A stretch of 34,335 nt of DNA from Verrucomicrobiota bacterium. Lineage in GTDB: Bacteria > Verrucomicrobiota > Verrucomicrobiae > Chthoniobacterales > UBA10450. The DNA lies in NCBI GenBank assembly GCA_005887855.1, contig VBQB01000157.1, positions 1 to 34,335 on the forward strand. Reading direction: 5' to 3'. The notes beneath the pieces are model-generated. The model had not been told where the DNA came from. It searched no databases and worked only from the letters and a program-made list of their open reading frames with translations. This document shows positions 8,521 to 16,411 of this stretch, in pieces (within the stretch, counting starts at the first letter, position 1; each line of letters starts with the position of its first letter). The position numbers and the translations under genes are program-made.

Positions 8521-9747
8521 ATGACTCGTTCGTGGTTGCTGGTGAGGCCCTTGCTCGCCGGATTAGTCCTGACCCTGCTGCAGCTCGCGATGGCCGTGGG
8601 TCTGCTCGCGCCGGACGGGCCGGCTTCGTATCGCTATTCCACCCTTATCCAGCACGATAGCTATTGGTTCATGAACATCGTCGACCACGGCTACCAAACG
8701 ATCGTTCCGCCTATCGATCACAAGGTGATGGAAGTGTCCAATGTTGCTTTCTTCCCCGCGTACCCTGCAATTGCCGCCCTGCTTCGCTACGGACTTAACA
8801 TCGACACTAGCAACGCCCTGCTAATCACCGCCCAGCTCGCTGCCTGGGGTTTCTGGACTTACTTCTTTCTCTTGTGCGATCGCTGGAGTCTTTCGCCTGC
8901 GCTCCAATTTTGCGGCGCACTGTTGATTGTCGCCCATCCAGCCGCCTTTTTTCTGATTGCCGGCTATTCGGAATCGCTTTTTCTCATGGCCTTGTTGGGC
9001 TTCATCTATTGGAGCAGCACGGATGGCCGTGCCGCGAGAGTCTGGGCAGCGTTGCACGGTATCGTGATGTCCGCGACGCGGATCGTTGGAATCGTCTGTG
9101 CAGGTTTTCCGGTGGTGCGATCGGTTCTCCGGAAGGGATGGAACGGTTTGGGCGAGCCCTTGGCGTGGTTTCGTAAACACGCCTCGGCGATCGGCGTGAT
9201 GTTTGCGGCAACATTGGGCGCGCTTTGGTTCTTCATCTATTGCCAACTGCGCTGGGGTCACTGGGATATTTATATGCTCACGCAAGCGGCCGGTTGGGGG
9301 ATCATTCCCGATTACTTGGCAGTGTTTAAACCCTCGAGTTATCGCTGGCTCGTCCCGGCTCTCAATAATCCGACAGAAGCGAGCCAGATGTCGATGACTT
9401 TGGGCGCATTGCTCTTTGTCGCTATCGTGCTTTGTGAAATGCTCCCAGCGGTTCGCCGGCGGACCGGCCGGGCGATGCGCGCTGGAATCTATTTCTGCGC
9501 TGCCGTAATCTATTACGTTTCGGTCAGCGGAGTAGCGTGCGTGGATATGGAGAGCATGCTCCGTTACGAATTTTGCGTGCATGCGCTAATCGTGCTGGCG
9601 CTTTTGAATTTTCTAGGTCAAGTTCGCATGCGGCCGGTGTTCGTTCGGGCATTTGGAATGGCGGCGGTGGCGCTACTCAGCGCTGCTGGGTTAAGCGTGC
9701 AGGGCTGGTACGTCTGGAACTTCACGCGGGGCAATTGGGTTGCCTAG
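8521..9747 (+). CDS. PIG-V-like integral membrane mannosyltransferase
   Basis: Probable polyprenyl-phosphate-sugar-dependent glycosyltransferase of the inner membrane. From the ATG at 8521 the product is 408 aa. That start puts a hydrophobic helix (LLAGLVLTLLQLAMAVGLL) right at the N-terminus; an in-frame ATG at 8272 would add 83 low-complexity residues. The PIG-V/GT76-like features are the first-loop acidic motif HDSYWFMNIVDHGYQT, with the Asp expected to be catalytic, and VAFFPAYPAIAALL. About nine to ten hydrophobic segments follow. It lies 6 bp before the FAD-dependent oxidoreductase, so the two are almost certainly one transcription unit. That suggests a shared role in cell-surface glycan or glycolipid assembly, which is inference. 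The acceptor is unknown. Confidence 0.75.
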   Translation: MTRSWLLVRPLLAGLVLTLLQLAMAVGLLAPDGPASYRYSTLIQHDSYWFMNIVDHGYQTIVPPIDHKVMEVSNVAFFPAYPAIAALLRYGLNIDTSNALLITAQLAAWGFWTYFFLLCDRWSLSPALQFCGALLIVAHPAAFFLIAGYSESLFLMALLGFIYWSSTDGRAARVWAALHGIVMSATRIVGIVCAGFPVVRSVLRKGWNGLGEPLAWFRKHASAIGVMFAATLGALWFFIYCQLRWGHWDIYMLTQAAGWGIIPDYLAVFKPSSYRWLVPALNNPTEASQMSMTLGALLFVAIVLCEMLPAVRRRTGRAMRAGIYFCAAVIYYVSVSGVACVDMESMLRYEFCVHALIVLALLNFLGQVRMRPVFVRAFGMAAVALLSAAGLSVQGWYVWNFTRGNWVA

Positions 9748-9753
9748 AGAAGC

Positions 9754-11274
9754 ATGAAGACAAAAGTTGCCATCATCGGTGCCGGACCAGCGGGGTTAAC
9801 CGCTGCTTACCGTCTTTCGAAGGAGGAAGTCGACGTCACCATCCTGGAAGCCGATCCTGTTTACGTGGGCGGTATTTCGCGCACTGCCACCTACAAAGGT
9901 TTTCACTTCGATATCGGCGGACACCGTTTCTTTTCCAAATCCAAAGCAATCGAAGATTTGTGGACCGAGATTCTGCCCAACGACATGCTGGTTCGCCCGC
10001 GTTCGTCGCGGATTTTTTACGGTGGCAAGTTTTTCTCCTACCCGCTCAAACCGTTCGAAGCTCTGTTAAAGCTTGGCATCTTTAAATCGGTTCTCTGCGT
10101 CTTTTCCTGGCTGAAAGCGCGGTTATTCCCGGTGCGCAATCCCCGTAATTTTGAAGAGTGGGTCAGCAATCAGTTCGGCAAACGGCTCTTCAACACATTC
10201 TTCAAAAGCTACACCGAGAAAGTCTGGGGGATGAGCTGCAGAGAAATTTCCGCGGACTGGGCTGCGCAACGCATCAAAGGCCTTTCGCTTGGCAGCGCGA
10301 TCAAGAACGCACTTTTGCCGCAGCGATACAATGGCGATCGAACAAAAGTGATCAAGACGCTCATAAACTCATTCCGTTATCCGCGCAGAGGCCCGGGCAT
10401 GATGTGGGAAGCCTGTGCTGAACAGACAAAAGCGATGGGCGGCAAAATCGAAATGGGCTGCAAAGTCAGTCGCTGTTTTTACGACGAAGCTTCCGGAAGT
10501 TGGACGGTCGAATATAAAGATCAACAAGGTGTTTTGCACGCAATCGAGGCCGAGCACGTGATCTCATCTGCCCCAATGCGAGAACTAGTATGCGGATTAT
10601 CGCCGGCGATCTCTGAGCGTACAAGACATGCAGCGGAAATTCTGAAGTATCGCGACTTCCTCACGGTCATGCTCATCCTGAAAGATCGACAGATGTTTGA
10701 TGACAATTGGATCTATATTCATGATCCAAGCGTCAAGGTCGGTCGTGTCCAAAATTTCCGCTCATGGTCGCCGGAGATGGTGCCCGATCCCGATAAGGTC
10801 TGCTATGGCCTCGAGTATTTTTGCTTTGAGCACGACGGGCTTTGGGAATCGAAAGATGAAGCTTTGATCGAACTCGCCAAGCGCGAACTAATTCAGATCG
10901 GATTGGCCAAAGAGGGCGACCTGGTTGACGGCTGCGTTGTGCGCCAGAAGAAAGCGTATCCGGTTTACGACGATGATTACGCGCGCAATGTTGCCATCAT
11001 TCGCCAAGAGCTGGATGACCGTTATCCGAATCTGCATCTCGTCGGGCGCAACGGCATGCATAAGTATAACAATCAGGATCACGCCATGATGACCGCGATG
11101 CTCTGTGTCGAAAATATTTTGGCCGACACGAAGCTTTACGATCTCTGGCAGGTGAACGGAGACGCCGAATATCACGAGGCCGGTCCTGCGGCGACTGAGG
11201 AAGCAATCGGCACAGGGCTGAGGCTGGTCCCGACCCGAGTCGTCGCTGCTCCCGAGCTCGCGCCCGAAGGGTAA
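9754..11274 (+). CDS. FAD-dependent amine-oxidase-fold oxidoreductase (COG1232-like)
   Basis: Flavoprotein of 506 aa with an N-terminal FAD Rossmann motif ([18 protein letters not shown], residues 5-22, then an Asp/Glu-bearing second strand ILEAD). GGISRT and FDIGGHRFF follow, which are the usual FAD pyrophosphate and isoalloxazine contacts of protoporphyrinogen-oxidase/UDP-galactopyranose-mutase-like enzymes. The C-terminus carries the conserved block [21 protein letters not shown]. In many bacteria this subfamily sits beside glycosyltransferases and polyprenyl-sugar genes, as it does here 6 bp after the mannosyltransferase. A sugar or lipid-carrier oxidation or isomerisation role is plausible but unproven; true protoporphyrinogen oxidase seems less likely from context. 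A purine-rich AGAGAAG precedes the ATG. Its stop codon directly abuts the gcvP stop codon on the other strand. Confidence 0.8.
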   Translation: MKTKVAIIGAGPAGLTAAYRLSKEEVDVTILEADPVYVGGISRTATYKGFHFDIGGHRFFSKSKAIEDLWTEILPNDMLVRPRSSRIFYGGKFFSYPLKPFEALLKLGIFKSVLCVFSWLKARLFPVRNPRNFEEWVSNQFGKRLFNTFFKSYTEKVWGMSCREISADWAAQRIKGLSLGSAIKNALLPQRYNGDRTKVIKTLINSFRYPRRGPGMMWEACAEQTKAMGGKIEMGCKVSRCFYDEASGSWTVEYKDQQGVLHAIEAEHVISSAPMRELVCGLSPAISERTRHAAEILKYRDFLTVMLILKDRQMFDDNWIYIHDPSVKVGRVQNFRSWSPEMVPDPDKVCYGLEYFCFEHDGLWESKDEALIELAKRELIQIGLAKEGDLVDGCVVRQKKAYPVYDDDYARNVAIIRQELDDRYPNLHLVGRNGMHKYNNQDHAMMTAMLCVENILADTKLYDLWQVNGDAEYHEAGPAATEEAIGTGLRLVPTRVVAAPELAPEG

Positions 11275-14217
11275 TTATCCTTCGCTGAATTCTTCTACTG
11301 GCGGACAGGAGCAGAATAAATTTCTGTCCCCATAGACATTGTCGATTCGCGCGACGGCCGGCCAGAATTTGTATTCGCGCGTCCAAGGCGCGGGAAAAGC
11401 CGCTTGTTCGCGTGAGTAAGGCCGGTCCCACTTTTCGGAAGCAATTTGCCCCGCAGTGTGCGGCGCGTTTTTCAGGAGATTGTTTTCCCGATCCATCTTT
11501 CCGTGCGCGACCGCTTCGATCTCTGCGTGGATCGAGATCATCGCTTCGCAAAAACGGTCCAGCTCGTGCTTTGGTTCGCTCTCCGTTGGTTCGACCATCA
11601 TTGTGCCGGCGACGGGCCAGGAAATTGTCGGCGCGTGAAACCCGTAGTCCATCAACCGTTTCGCGACATCTTCCACTTCGATTCCCGTGCTCTTCCACTG
11701 TCGAAAGTCCAGAATGCATTCGTGCGCGACAAGGCCGCGCTCGCCTTTGAAAAGCACCGGGAAATAGCTATCGAGTCGTTTCGCAATGTAGTTCGCATTC
11801 AAGATTGCAATCTTCGTTGCGTCCGTTAATCCGCGTACGCCCATCATTCGTATATACATCCAGGAGATGGTGAGAATGCTCGCGCTGCCAAGCGGTGCGG
11901 CAGATACATTCCCCCCTGCGCCACCGCCGTGTCGATAATCTGACCCAGCAGCTCCAGTGGATGGCCGCTTTCCTTCCCCCCATTCGCCGAACACGATACA
12001 GCCGGTTTCGGAATCGAGGATGGCTTGTCGTGGAAGGAACGGCGCCAGATGTTGCGCGACACCGATTGGTCCCACGCCAGGCCCGCCGCCGCCATGCGGG
12101 ATGCAAAAAGTCTTGTGCAAATTCAGATGGCAAACGTCCGCGCCATAATCACCAGGGCGGCAAAGACCGACTTGGGCATTCATGTTTGCGCCGTCCATGT
12201 AGACCTGACCGCCGTGCGCGTGCATGATTTCACAGATTTCGCGAATTGTGGTTTCGAAAACGCCATGCGTTGAGGGATATGTCACCATCAACGCAGCGAG
12301 ATCGCGCGCATGCTCGTCCGCTTTGGCACGTAGATCGGCAAGATCGATGTCTCCATCCTTCAAACAGGCAACCGGGACAACCTTGAATCCAGCCATGACG
12401 GCACTGGCAGGATTTGTCCCGTGCGCGGAAGTCGGGATGAGGCAGACGTTACGATGGGCTTGTCCGCGCGATCCATGATATTCTCGGATCGCCAGCAAGC
12501 CGGCATATTCTCCTTGTGACCCGGCGTTCGGCTGCAATGAAACCGCGGCGAACCCGGTGATTTCAGCGAGCCATTCTTCGAGCTGCCTGCAGATATCCGC
12601 GTACCCCGCGGTCTGTTCCGTGGGCGCGAACGGATGCAGCCTCGAAATTTCCGGCCACGAAATCGGAAACATCTCCGCCGTGGCATTTAATTTCATCGTG
12701 CACGAGCCGAGCGGAATCATGGAAGTGGTCAGCGAAAGATCGCGCGATTCGAGTCTTTTTAGATAACGCAACATTTCCGTCTCGGTTTCGTGCGTGTTGA
12801 AGACAGGATGGGTAAGAAACTCCGAAGTGCGGATTGCGAACTGCGGAATGTGGAGCGGCGGCTGACCAAGATCGTCATCCGTAAAATCGCGGACGGGCGT
12901 GCCTCGAAAGATCGACATCAACAACTCGATGTCGCCGGATGTTGTGGTTTCATCAAATGAAACCCCAACGGCGCGTGCGCCGAGTGCGCGCAAGTTGCAG
13001 CCCGCTTTTTGCGCGTGATCGATCAGCGTGCTGCTCGATTCGACCTCCACGCGAATCGTGTCGAAGAAGTTCTCGTGCGTGATTGTGAAGCCGAGAGAGC
13101 GCAGGCCGTCCGCAAACTGGCTCGTTAGGCGATGAATGCGTCCCGCGATTGCGCGCAAGCCACGCGGGCCATGATAGACCGCGTACATCGAGGCAATAAC
13201 GGCGAGGAGAACTTGCGCCGTGCAGATGTTACTCGTGGCTTTATCGCGGCGGATGTGCTGCTCACGCGTTTGCAGTGCGAGGCGATAAGCTGGGCGGCCT
13301 TCGGCATCGTGCGAAACCCCGACCAGACGTCCGGGCATGTGACGCTTGTATTGGTCACAGGTCGCAAAGTAGGCCGCATGCGGCCCACCGAATCCGAGTG
13401 AAACGCCGAAACGTTGCGTGTTGCCCACCGCGACATCGGCGCTGAATTCTCTCGGTGGTTTCAAGAGCGTCAGTGCAAGAATATCCGCAGCGACAACGAC
13501 CAACGCGCCAACATCGTGCGCTTGCCTAACGAATTCGCTGTAATCATAGATCGCGCCGTCCGTGGAGGGATACTGGACAAGAGCGCCAAAAACAGCGTCC
13601 TTGAATTTGAAGCTCGCGAAATCGCCGACGACGAGTTCGATACCGAGCGGTTTCGCGCGGGTGCGCACGACTGCAATAGTTTGCGGGTGACAATTGTCTG
13701 CAACGAAGAAAATTTTCCGGCTCGGAACAGCGGCGTGACAAAGCGCCATCGCCTCGGCGGCGGCGGTTGCTTCATCGAGCATTGACGCATTGGCGATGTC
13801 GAGCCCGGTCAAATCGGTCACCATGGTTTGGAAATTTAACAAGGCTTCCAGGCGCCCCTGCGCCAGCTCGGCTTGGTAGGGAGTGTAAGCGGTGTACCAG
13901 CCCGGGTTTTCGAGAATGTTTCGCTGGATGACCGGTGGCGTGATGCAATCGTAATAACCTGTGCCAATGAATGAGCGCGCGACTTTGTTTTTCTTTGCGA
14001 TTGCGCGCAGTTCGGCCAACGCTTCGCTTTCCGATTTTGCTTCCGGCAAATTTAGTTGTCGATCGAGGCGAATATTTTTTGGAATCGCCGAATCGATAAC
14101 GGCATCGAGATTTTCGAAACCAAGTTCGCGCAACATCGCGCGAACTTCGTCTTCGTCCGGGCCGATGTGACGTCGCGCAAATGAATCGAAATCAGTCGTT
14201 CGTTCGCGCAATTTCAT
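11275..14217 (-). CDS. gcvP: glycine dehydrogenase (decarboxylating), P-protein
   Basis: PLP-dependent subunit of the glycine cleavage system. It decarboxylates glycine and passes the aminomethyl group to lipoyl H-protein. The 980 aa product is the full-length single-chain form, with both homologous halves present. N-terminal marks are [25 protein letters not shown] and [14 protein letters not shown]. The C-terminal half carries the PLP lysine in [15 protein letters not shown] (Lys702), with [14 protein letters not shown] and [11 protein letters not shown]. The ATG at 14217 begins [13 protein letters not shown], a typical start. gcvT and gcvH are not in the window. ilvA lies just upstream on the same strand, with a family A repeat in the 103 bp gap. 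It is convergent with the FAD gene at zero spacing, so no terminator lies between them. Confidence 0.98.
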   Translation of the reverse strand: MKLRERTTDFDSFARRHIGPDEDEVRAMLRELGFENLDAVIDSAIPKNIRLDRQLNLPEAKSESEALAELRAIAKKNKVARSFIGTGYYDCITPPVIQRNILENPGWYTAYTPYQAELAQGRLEALLNFQTMVTDLTGLDIANASMLDEATAAAEAMALCHAAVPSRKIFFVADNCHPQTIAVVRTRAKPLGIELVVGDFASFKFKDAVFGALVQYPSTDGAIYDYSEFVRQAHDVGALVVVAADILALTLLKPPREFSADVAVGNTQRFGVSLGFGGPHAAYFATCDQYKRHMPGRLVGVSHDAEGRPAYRLALQTREQHIRRDKATSNICTAQVLLAVIASMYAVYHGPRGLRAIAGRIHRLTSQFADGLRSLGFTITHENFFDTIRVEVESSSTLIDHAQKAGCNLRALGARAVGVSFDETTTSGDIELLMSIFRGTPVRDFTDDDLGQPPLHIPQFAIRTSEFLTHPVFNTHETETEMLRYLKRLESRDLSLTTSMIPLGSCTMKLNATAEMFPISWPEISRLHPFAPTEQTAGYADICRQLEEWLAEITGFAAVSLQPNAGSQGEYAGLLAIREYHGSRGQAHRNVCLIPTSAHGTNPASAVMAGFKVVPVACLKDGDIDLADLRAKADEHARDLAALMVTYPSTHGVFETTIREICEIMHAHGGQVYMDGANMNAQVGLCRPGDYGADVCHLNLHKTFCIPHGGGGPGVGPIGVAQHLAPFLPRQAILDSETGCIVFGEWGEGKRPSTGAAGSDYRHGGGAGGNVSAAPLGSASILTISWMYIRMMGVRGLTDATKIAILNANYIAKRLDSYFPVLFKGERGLVAHECILDFRQWKSTGIEVEDVAKRLMDYGFHAPTISWPVAGTMMVEPTESEPKHELDRFCEAMISIHAEIEAVAHGKMDRENNLLKNAPHTAGQIASEKWDRPYSREQAAFPAPWTREYKFWPAVARIDNVYGDRNLFCSCPPVEEFSEG

Positions 14218-14255
14218 TTGAAGAGACTACGAAAGGCGAATCGCGCTTCAAGTCC

Positions 14256-14315
14256 TGTAGCGGCGCTCTATGAGCGCGGGAAGAATTAATGCGACGGTCA
14301 CAGACCGCCGCTACA
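14256..14315 (+). repeat. Family A palindromic element between ilvA and gcvP
   Basis: The element starts TGTAGCGG with hairpin core GCGCTC-TAT-GAGCGC and ends with CGGTC-ACA-GACCG followed by CCGCTACA. The outer TGTAG and CTACA are inverted repeats. It shares both hairpins and their order with the copy inside ileS. It may form a hairpin in the ilvA-gcvP transcript, as REP elements often do. Confidence 0.85.
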
Positions 14316-14320
14316 GAAGA

Positions 14321-15604
14321 TCATTTGGAGTCGTGCGTCTCGACACCGTGACTTTTCAACTGCGCGCGAAGCTGAGCGAGATGCTGGTGATTTCGCGTCT
14401 CGACCGTGCAGAGGACGTTAACGGCCGAAACGTCGGAACTGGCGAACGCGCGATCGTGCACGACCTGTTTGATGCTTGCACCAGTCGACGCGATTTGCCC
14501 CGCGAGATCGGCAAGGCCACCAGGCCGATCACTGATTACAGCCGTGAATCGGCAAAGCCTGCCATCGGCGACCAGACCGCGTTCGATCACGCGACTGAGC
14601 ACGTTGGGATCGATGTTGCCGCCGCAGAGTAAAAGGACCACTCGCTTGCCGTCGAGCTCGTTTAATTTTCCGGACATACATGCGGCGAGCGCAGTTGCGG
14701 CCGCGCCTTCGACGACGCTCTTCTCCAACTCGACCAATCGCAGGATCGCGAGCGCAATCTGTTCCTCGGTCACAGTGACGGCAAGATCGACAAGCGATCG
14801 CGCGATCTGAAACGCATTTGTTCCAACCTGGGGAATGGCCAGCCCGTCGGCTAGTGTCGGATACATCGCGACCTTCGTCGGTTTCCCCGCTTCAAGCGCT
14901 GCTGAAAAGCTCGCGACGTTCTCTGCTTCGACGGCGACAATCTTCGCTTGCGGCCGTAAGGTTTTGACGGCCAGAGAAACACCCGCGAGCAAACCGGCGC
15001 CGCCCACGGGAACAATCACCGCATCAAGATCCGGGGTTTGCTCGACGATTTCGAGCCCCATCGTTCCCTGGCCGGCAATGATGGCCGGATCATCGTAGCC
15101 GTCGACGTAAGCGAGGCCCTTTTCTTTCGCGATCAAGTGTGCGTGCGCTTTAGCTTCGCCGAAATCTCTCCCGTGAAGAACAACCGTCGCAGCGAGTTTC
15201 TGGCAATTGTTTACTTTAACGAGAGGGGCAAATTTCGGCATCACCACCGTCGCGGGAATACCGAGCAACTTGCCCTGATAGGCAAGTGCTTGAGCGTGAT
15301 TGCCAGCCGACGCTGCGATGACGCCGCGCGTTTGCTGTTCGGGCGACAGTTGTGCAAGCGCATTGCGCGCCCCGCGTTCCTTAAAACTTCCCGTGCGCTG
15401 CAAGTTGTCGAGCTTGCAGAAAATTTCCATACCCGCGACTTCGCTGAGAGGGATGGAAGGTCGGCATGGCGAATAGTAAACTGCGCCAGCAATGCGTTCG
15501 CGCGCTGCTTCAAGATCCTTAAATGTCACCACGCGCTGCAATCTTGGCGCAAGATCGAGAATCGACAACTCCGCGAGGCCGTCGTGGCGGTGAATTCTTG
15601 ACAC
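14321..15604 (-). CDS. ilvA: threonine ammonia-lyase (biosynthetic/catabolic type with ACT domain)
   Basis: PLP enzyme that deaminates threonine to 2-oxobutanoate, the entry step to isoleucine. The catalytic domain has the PLP lysine in GSFKERGARNAL (Lys75), the SAGNHAQALAY phosphate-binding neighbourhood, VPVGGAGLLAG, and LLCGGNIDP near residue 330. A C-terminal ACT domain from about residue 350 (FTAVISDRPGGLADLAGQI) suggests allosteric control. The product is 427 aa, the mid-size form (one ACT domain) rather than the long E. coli IlvA form. The start is uncertain: the longest frame begins at GTG 15604, overlapping the putative vapBC operator. GTG codons at 15532 and 15529 (VVTFKDLEAARERI) give an N-terminus closer to the family norm. 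The neighbours gcvP and ileS also belong to amino-acid metabolism. Confidence 0.95.
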   Translation of the reverse strand: MSRIHRHDGLAELSILDLAPRLQRVVTFKDLEAARERIAGAVYYSPCRPSIPLSEVAGMEIFCKLDNLQRTGSFKERGARNALAQLSPEQQTRGVIAASAGNHAQALAYQGKLLGIPATVVMPKFAPLVKVNNCQKLAATVVLHGRDFGEAKAHAHLIAKEKGLAYVDGYDDPAIIAGQGTMGLEIVEQTPDLDAVIVPVGGAGLLAGVSLAVKTLRPQAKIVAVEAENVASFSAALEAGKPTKVAMYPTLADGLAIPQVGTNAFQIARSLVDLAVTVTEEQIALAILRLVELEKSVVEGAAATALAACMSGKLNELDGKRVVLLLCGGNIDPNVLSRVIERGLVADGRLCRFTAVISDRPGGLADLAGQIASTGASIKQVVHDRAFASSDVSAVNVLCTVETRNHQHLAQLRAQLKSHGVETHDSK

Positions 15605-15628
15605 ATCGATTGTGTGATCGATTGTGTG
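15601..15628 (+). promoter_or_regulatory. Tandem 12-bp repeat, putative VapB operator
   Basis: ATCGATTGTGTG occurs twice in perfect tandem (15605-15616 and 15617-15628). The first copy, with the preceding bases, also forms the inverted repeat ACACA-TCGAT-TGTGT (15601-15615). It sits immediately upstream of the vapB start and over the longest possible ilvA start. Type II antitoxins commonly bind such repeats to repress their own operon. Assignment as an operator is inference. Confidence 0.6.
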
Positions 15629-15633
15629 GAGGA

Positions 15634-15834
15634 ATGCCTACGAATTTACAGATCGACGATCGCTTGCTGGCGAAAGCTCAAAAAGTTGGTGGGTTTCGTA
15701 CCAAAAAGGACACGGTCAATCATGCACTGAGCGAGTTTGTTCGTCGTCGGCAGCAGAAGGATATTGCCGGCCTTTTTGGCACGATCGATTTCGCGCCGGA
15801 TTTTGATCATAAAAAATTGCGGGCAAAGCGGTGA
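15634..15834 (+). CDS. vapB: VapB-type antitoxin
   Basis: Small antitoxin of 66 aa. The N-terminal half MPTNLQIDDRLLAKAQKV with FRTKKDTVNHALSEFVRRR is the ribbon-helix-helix-like pattern of VapB/DUF2191 antitoxins. The C-terminal half (DIAGLFGTIDFAPDFD) should wrap the toxin. The ATG at 15634 is chosen because GGAGGA lies directly in front of it and homologs start this way; an in-frame ATG at 15523 would add residues antisense to ilvA. The stop overlaps the toxin start (GTGA), a sign of translational coupling. The upstream tandem repeat fits autoregulation. The family is fairly sure; the specific symbol is generic. Confidence 0.85.
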   Translation: MPTNLQIDDRLLAKAQKVGGFRTKKDTVNHALSEFVRRRQQKDIAGLFGTIDFAPDFDHKKLRAKR

Positions 15835-16244
15835 GAGTACTGCCTGACACGCCGATCTGGTCCGCTGCGCTCCGACGAACAAGAGGTGTAGCAAGTGGAT
15901 ACCGGGCAGAGATGGTCAAGCTGCTGAATCACGGGGTCATTGAAATCATTGGGCCGATTCGCCAGGAGTTGCTCTCAGGAATTCGCGAGCAGTCACAGTT
16001 CGAGCGAGTTCGAGAACATTTGAGAAGATTTCGCGATCTTCAGACCACGACTGATGACTACGAAGAAGCAGCTTCTTTTTACAATCGCTGTCGATCGAAG
16101 GGAATTCAGGGATCCGCGACAGATTTTTTGATATGCGCCGTGGCAACCCGAAATGAGCTGGCGATCTTTACGGATGATCGGGACTTCGTGAATTACAGCA
16201 AGGTGCTGCCGATCCGGCTGTACCCGCTTGAAAAAATCGGCTAA
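15831..16244 (+). CDS. vapC: VapC-type PIN-domain toxin ribonuclease
   Basis: PIN-domain endoribonuclease of 137 aa, the toxin partner of the preceding gene. The acidic active site expected for PIN nucleases is present: Asp6 (LPDTPIW), Glu46 (IRQELLSG), Asp98 (SATDFLICAVA) and Asp115/116 (IFTDDRDF). The start is GTG 15831, overlapping the antitoxin stop by four bases. The usual V-D-T at the N-terminus reads P-D-T, a mild oddity. Targets in this family are tRNA or rRNA; nothing here identifies which. Its 3' end is overlapped on the other strand by a weak small ORF. Likely co-expressed with and neutralised by the upstream antitoxin. Confidence 0.88.
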   Translation: MRVLPDTPIWSAALRRTRGVASGYRAEMVKLLNHGVIEIIGPIRQELLSGIREQSQFERVREHLRRFRDLQTTTDDYEEAASFYNRCRSKGIQGSATDFLICAVATRNELAIFTDDRDFVNYSKVLPIRLYPLEKIG

Positions 16245-16407
16245 CCAAGCTACTGGGGTCCCGATCGCAGGCGTTGATTTCAAAATGCGGTACGCCAACG
16301 AATTTGGCTGCATGGAAGAAGAGCCGCTCTGCCGGGTGATGGCAAAAGTGCATCTCGTTGCCTGAGAGCTCAGAGAGCTCGATCCCCCCGTCCTTAAATG
16401 TGACCAC
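16168..16407 (-). CDS. possible small hypothetical protein downstream of ppdK
   Basis: A 79-codon frame runs from GTG 16407, five bases past the ppdK stop, to 16168. The first 45 residues (VVTFKDGGIELSELSG... HPAERLFFHAAKFVGVPHFEI) look like ordinary protein and fill the otherwise empty gap between vapC and ppdK. The last ~25 residues are antisense to vapC and look random. It could be a short real gene, the tail of a decayed one, or chance. I recognise no family. Confidence 0.25.
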   Translation of the reverse strand: MVTFKDGGIELSELSGNEMHFCHHPAERLFFHAAKFVGVPHFEINACDRDPSSLVSRFFQAGTAGSAAPCCNSRSPDHP

Positions 16408-16411
16408 GAGT

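Noticed and set aside
10997..13790. Several 80-240 codon frames on the strand opposite gcvP and around it
   Set aside because: They are shadows of GC-rich codons in gcvP and the FAD gene; their peptides are Arg-rich with no recognisable motif.
15605..15628. Two tandem 12-bp repeats as a possible CRISPR or VNTR
   Set aside because: Only two units, too short, no spacers; an operator for the adjacent antitoxin is the better reading.
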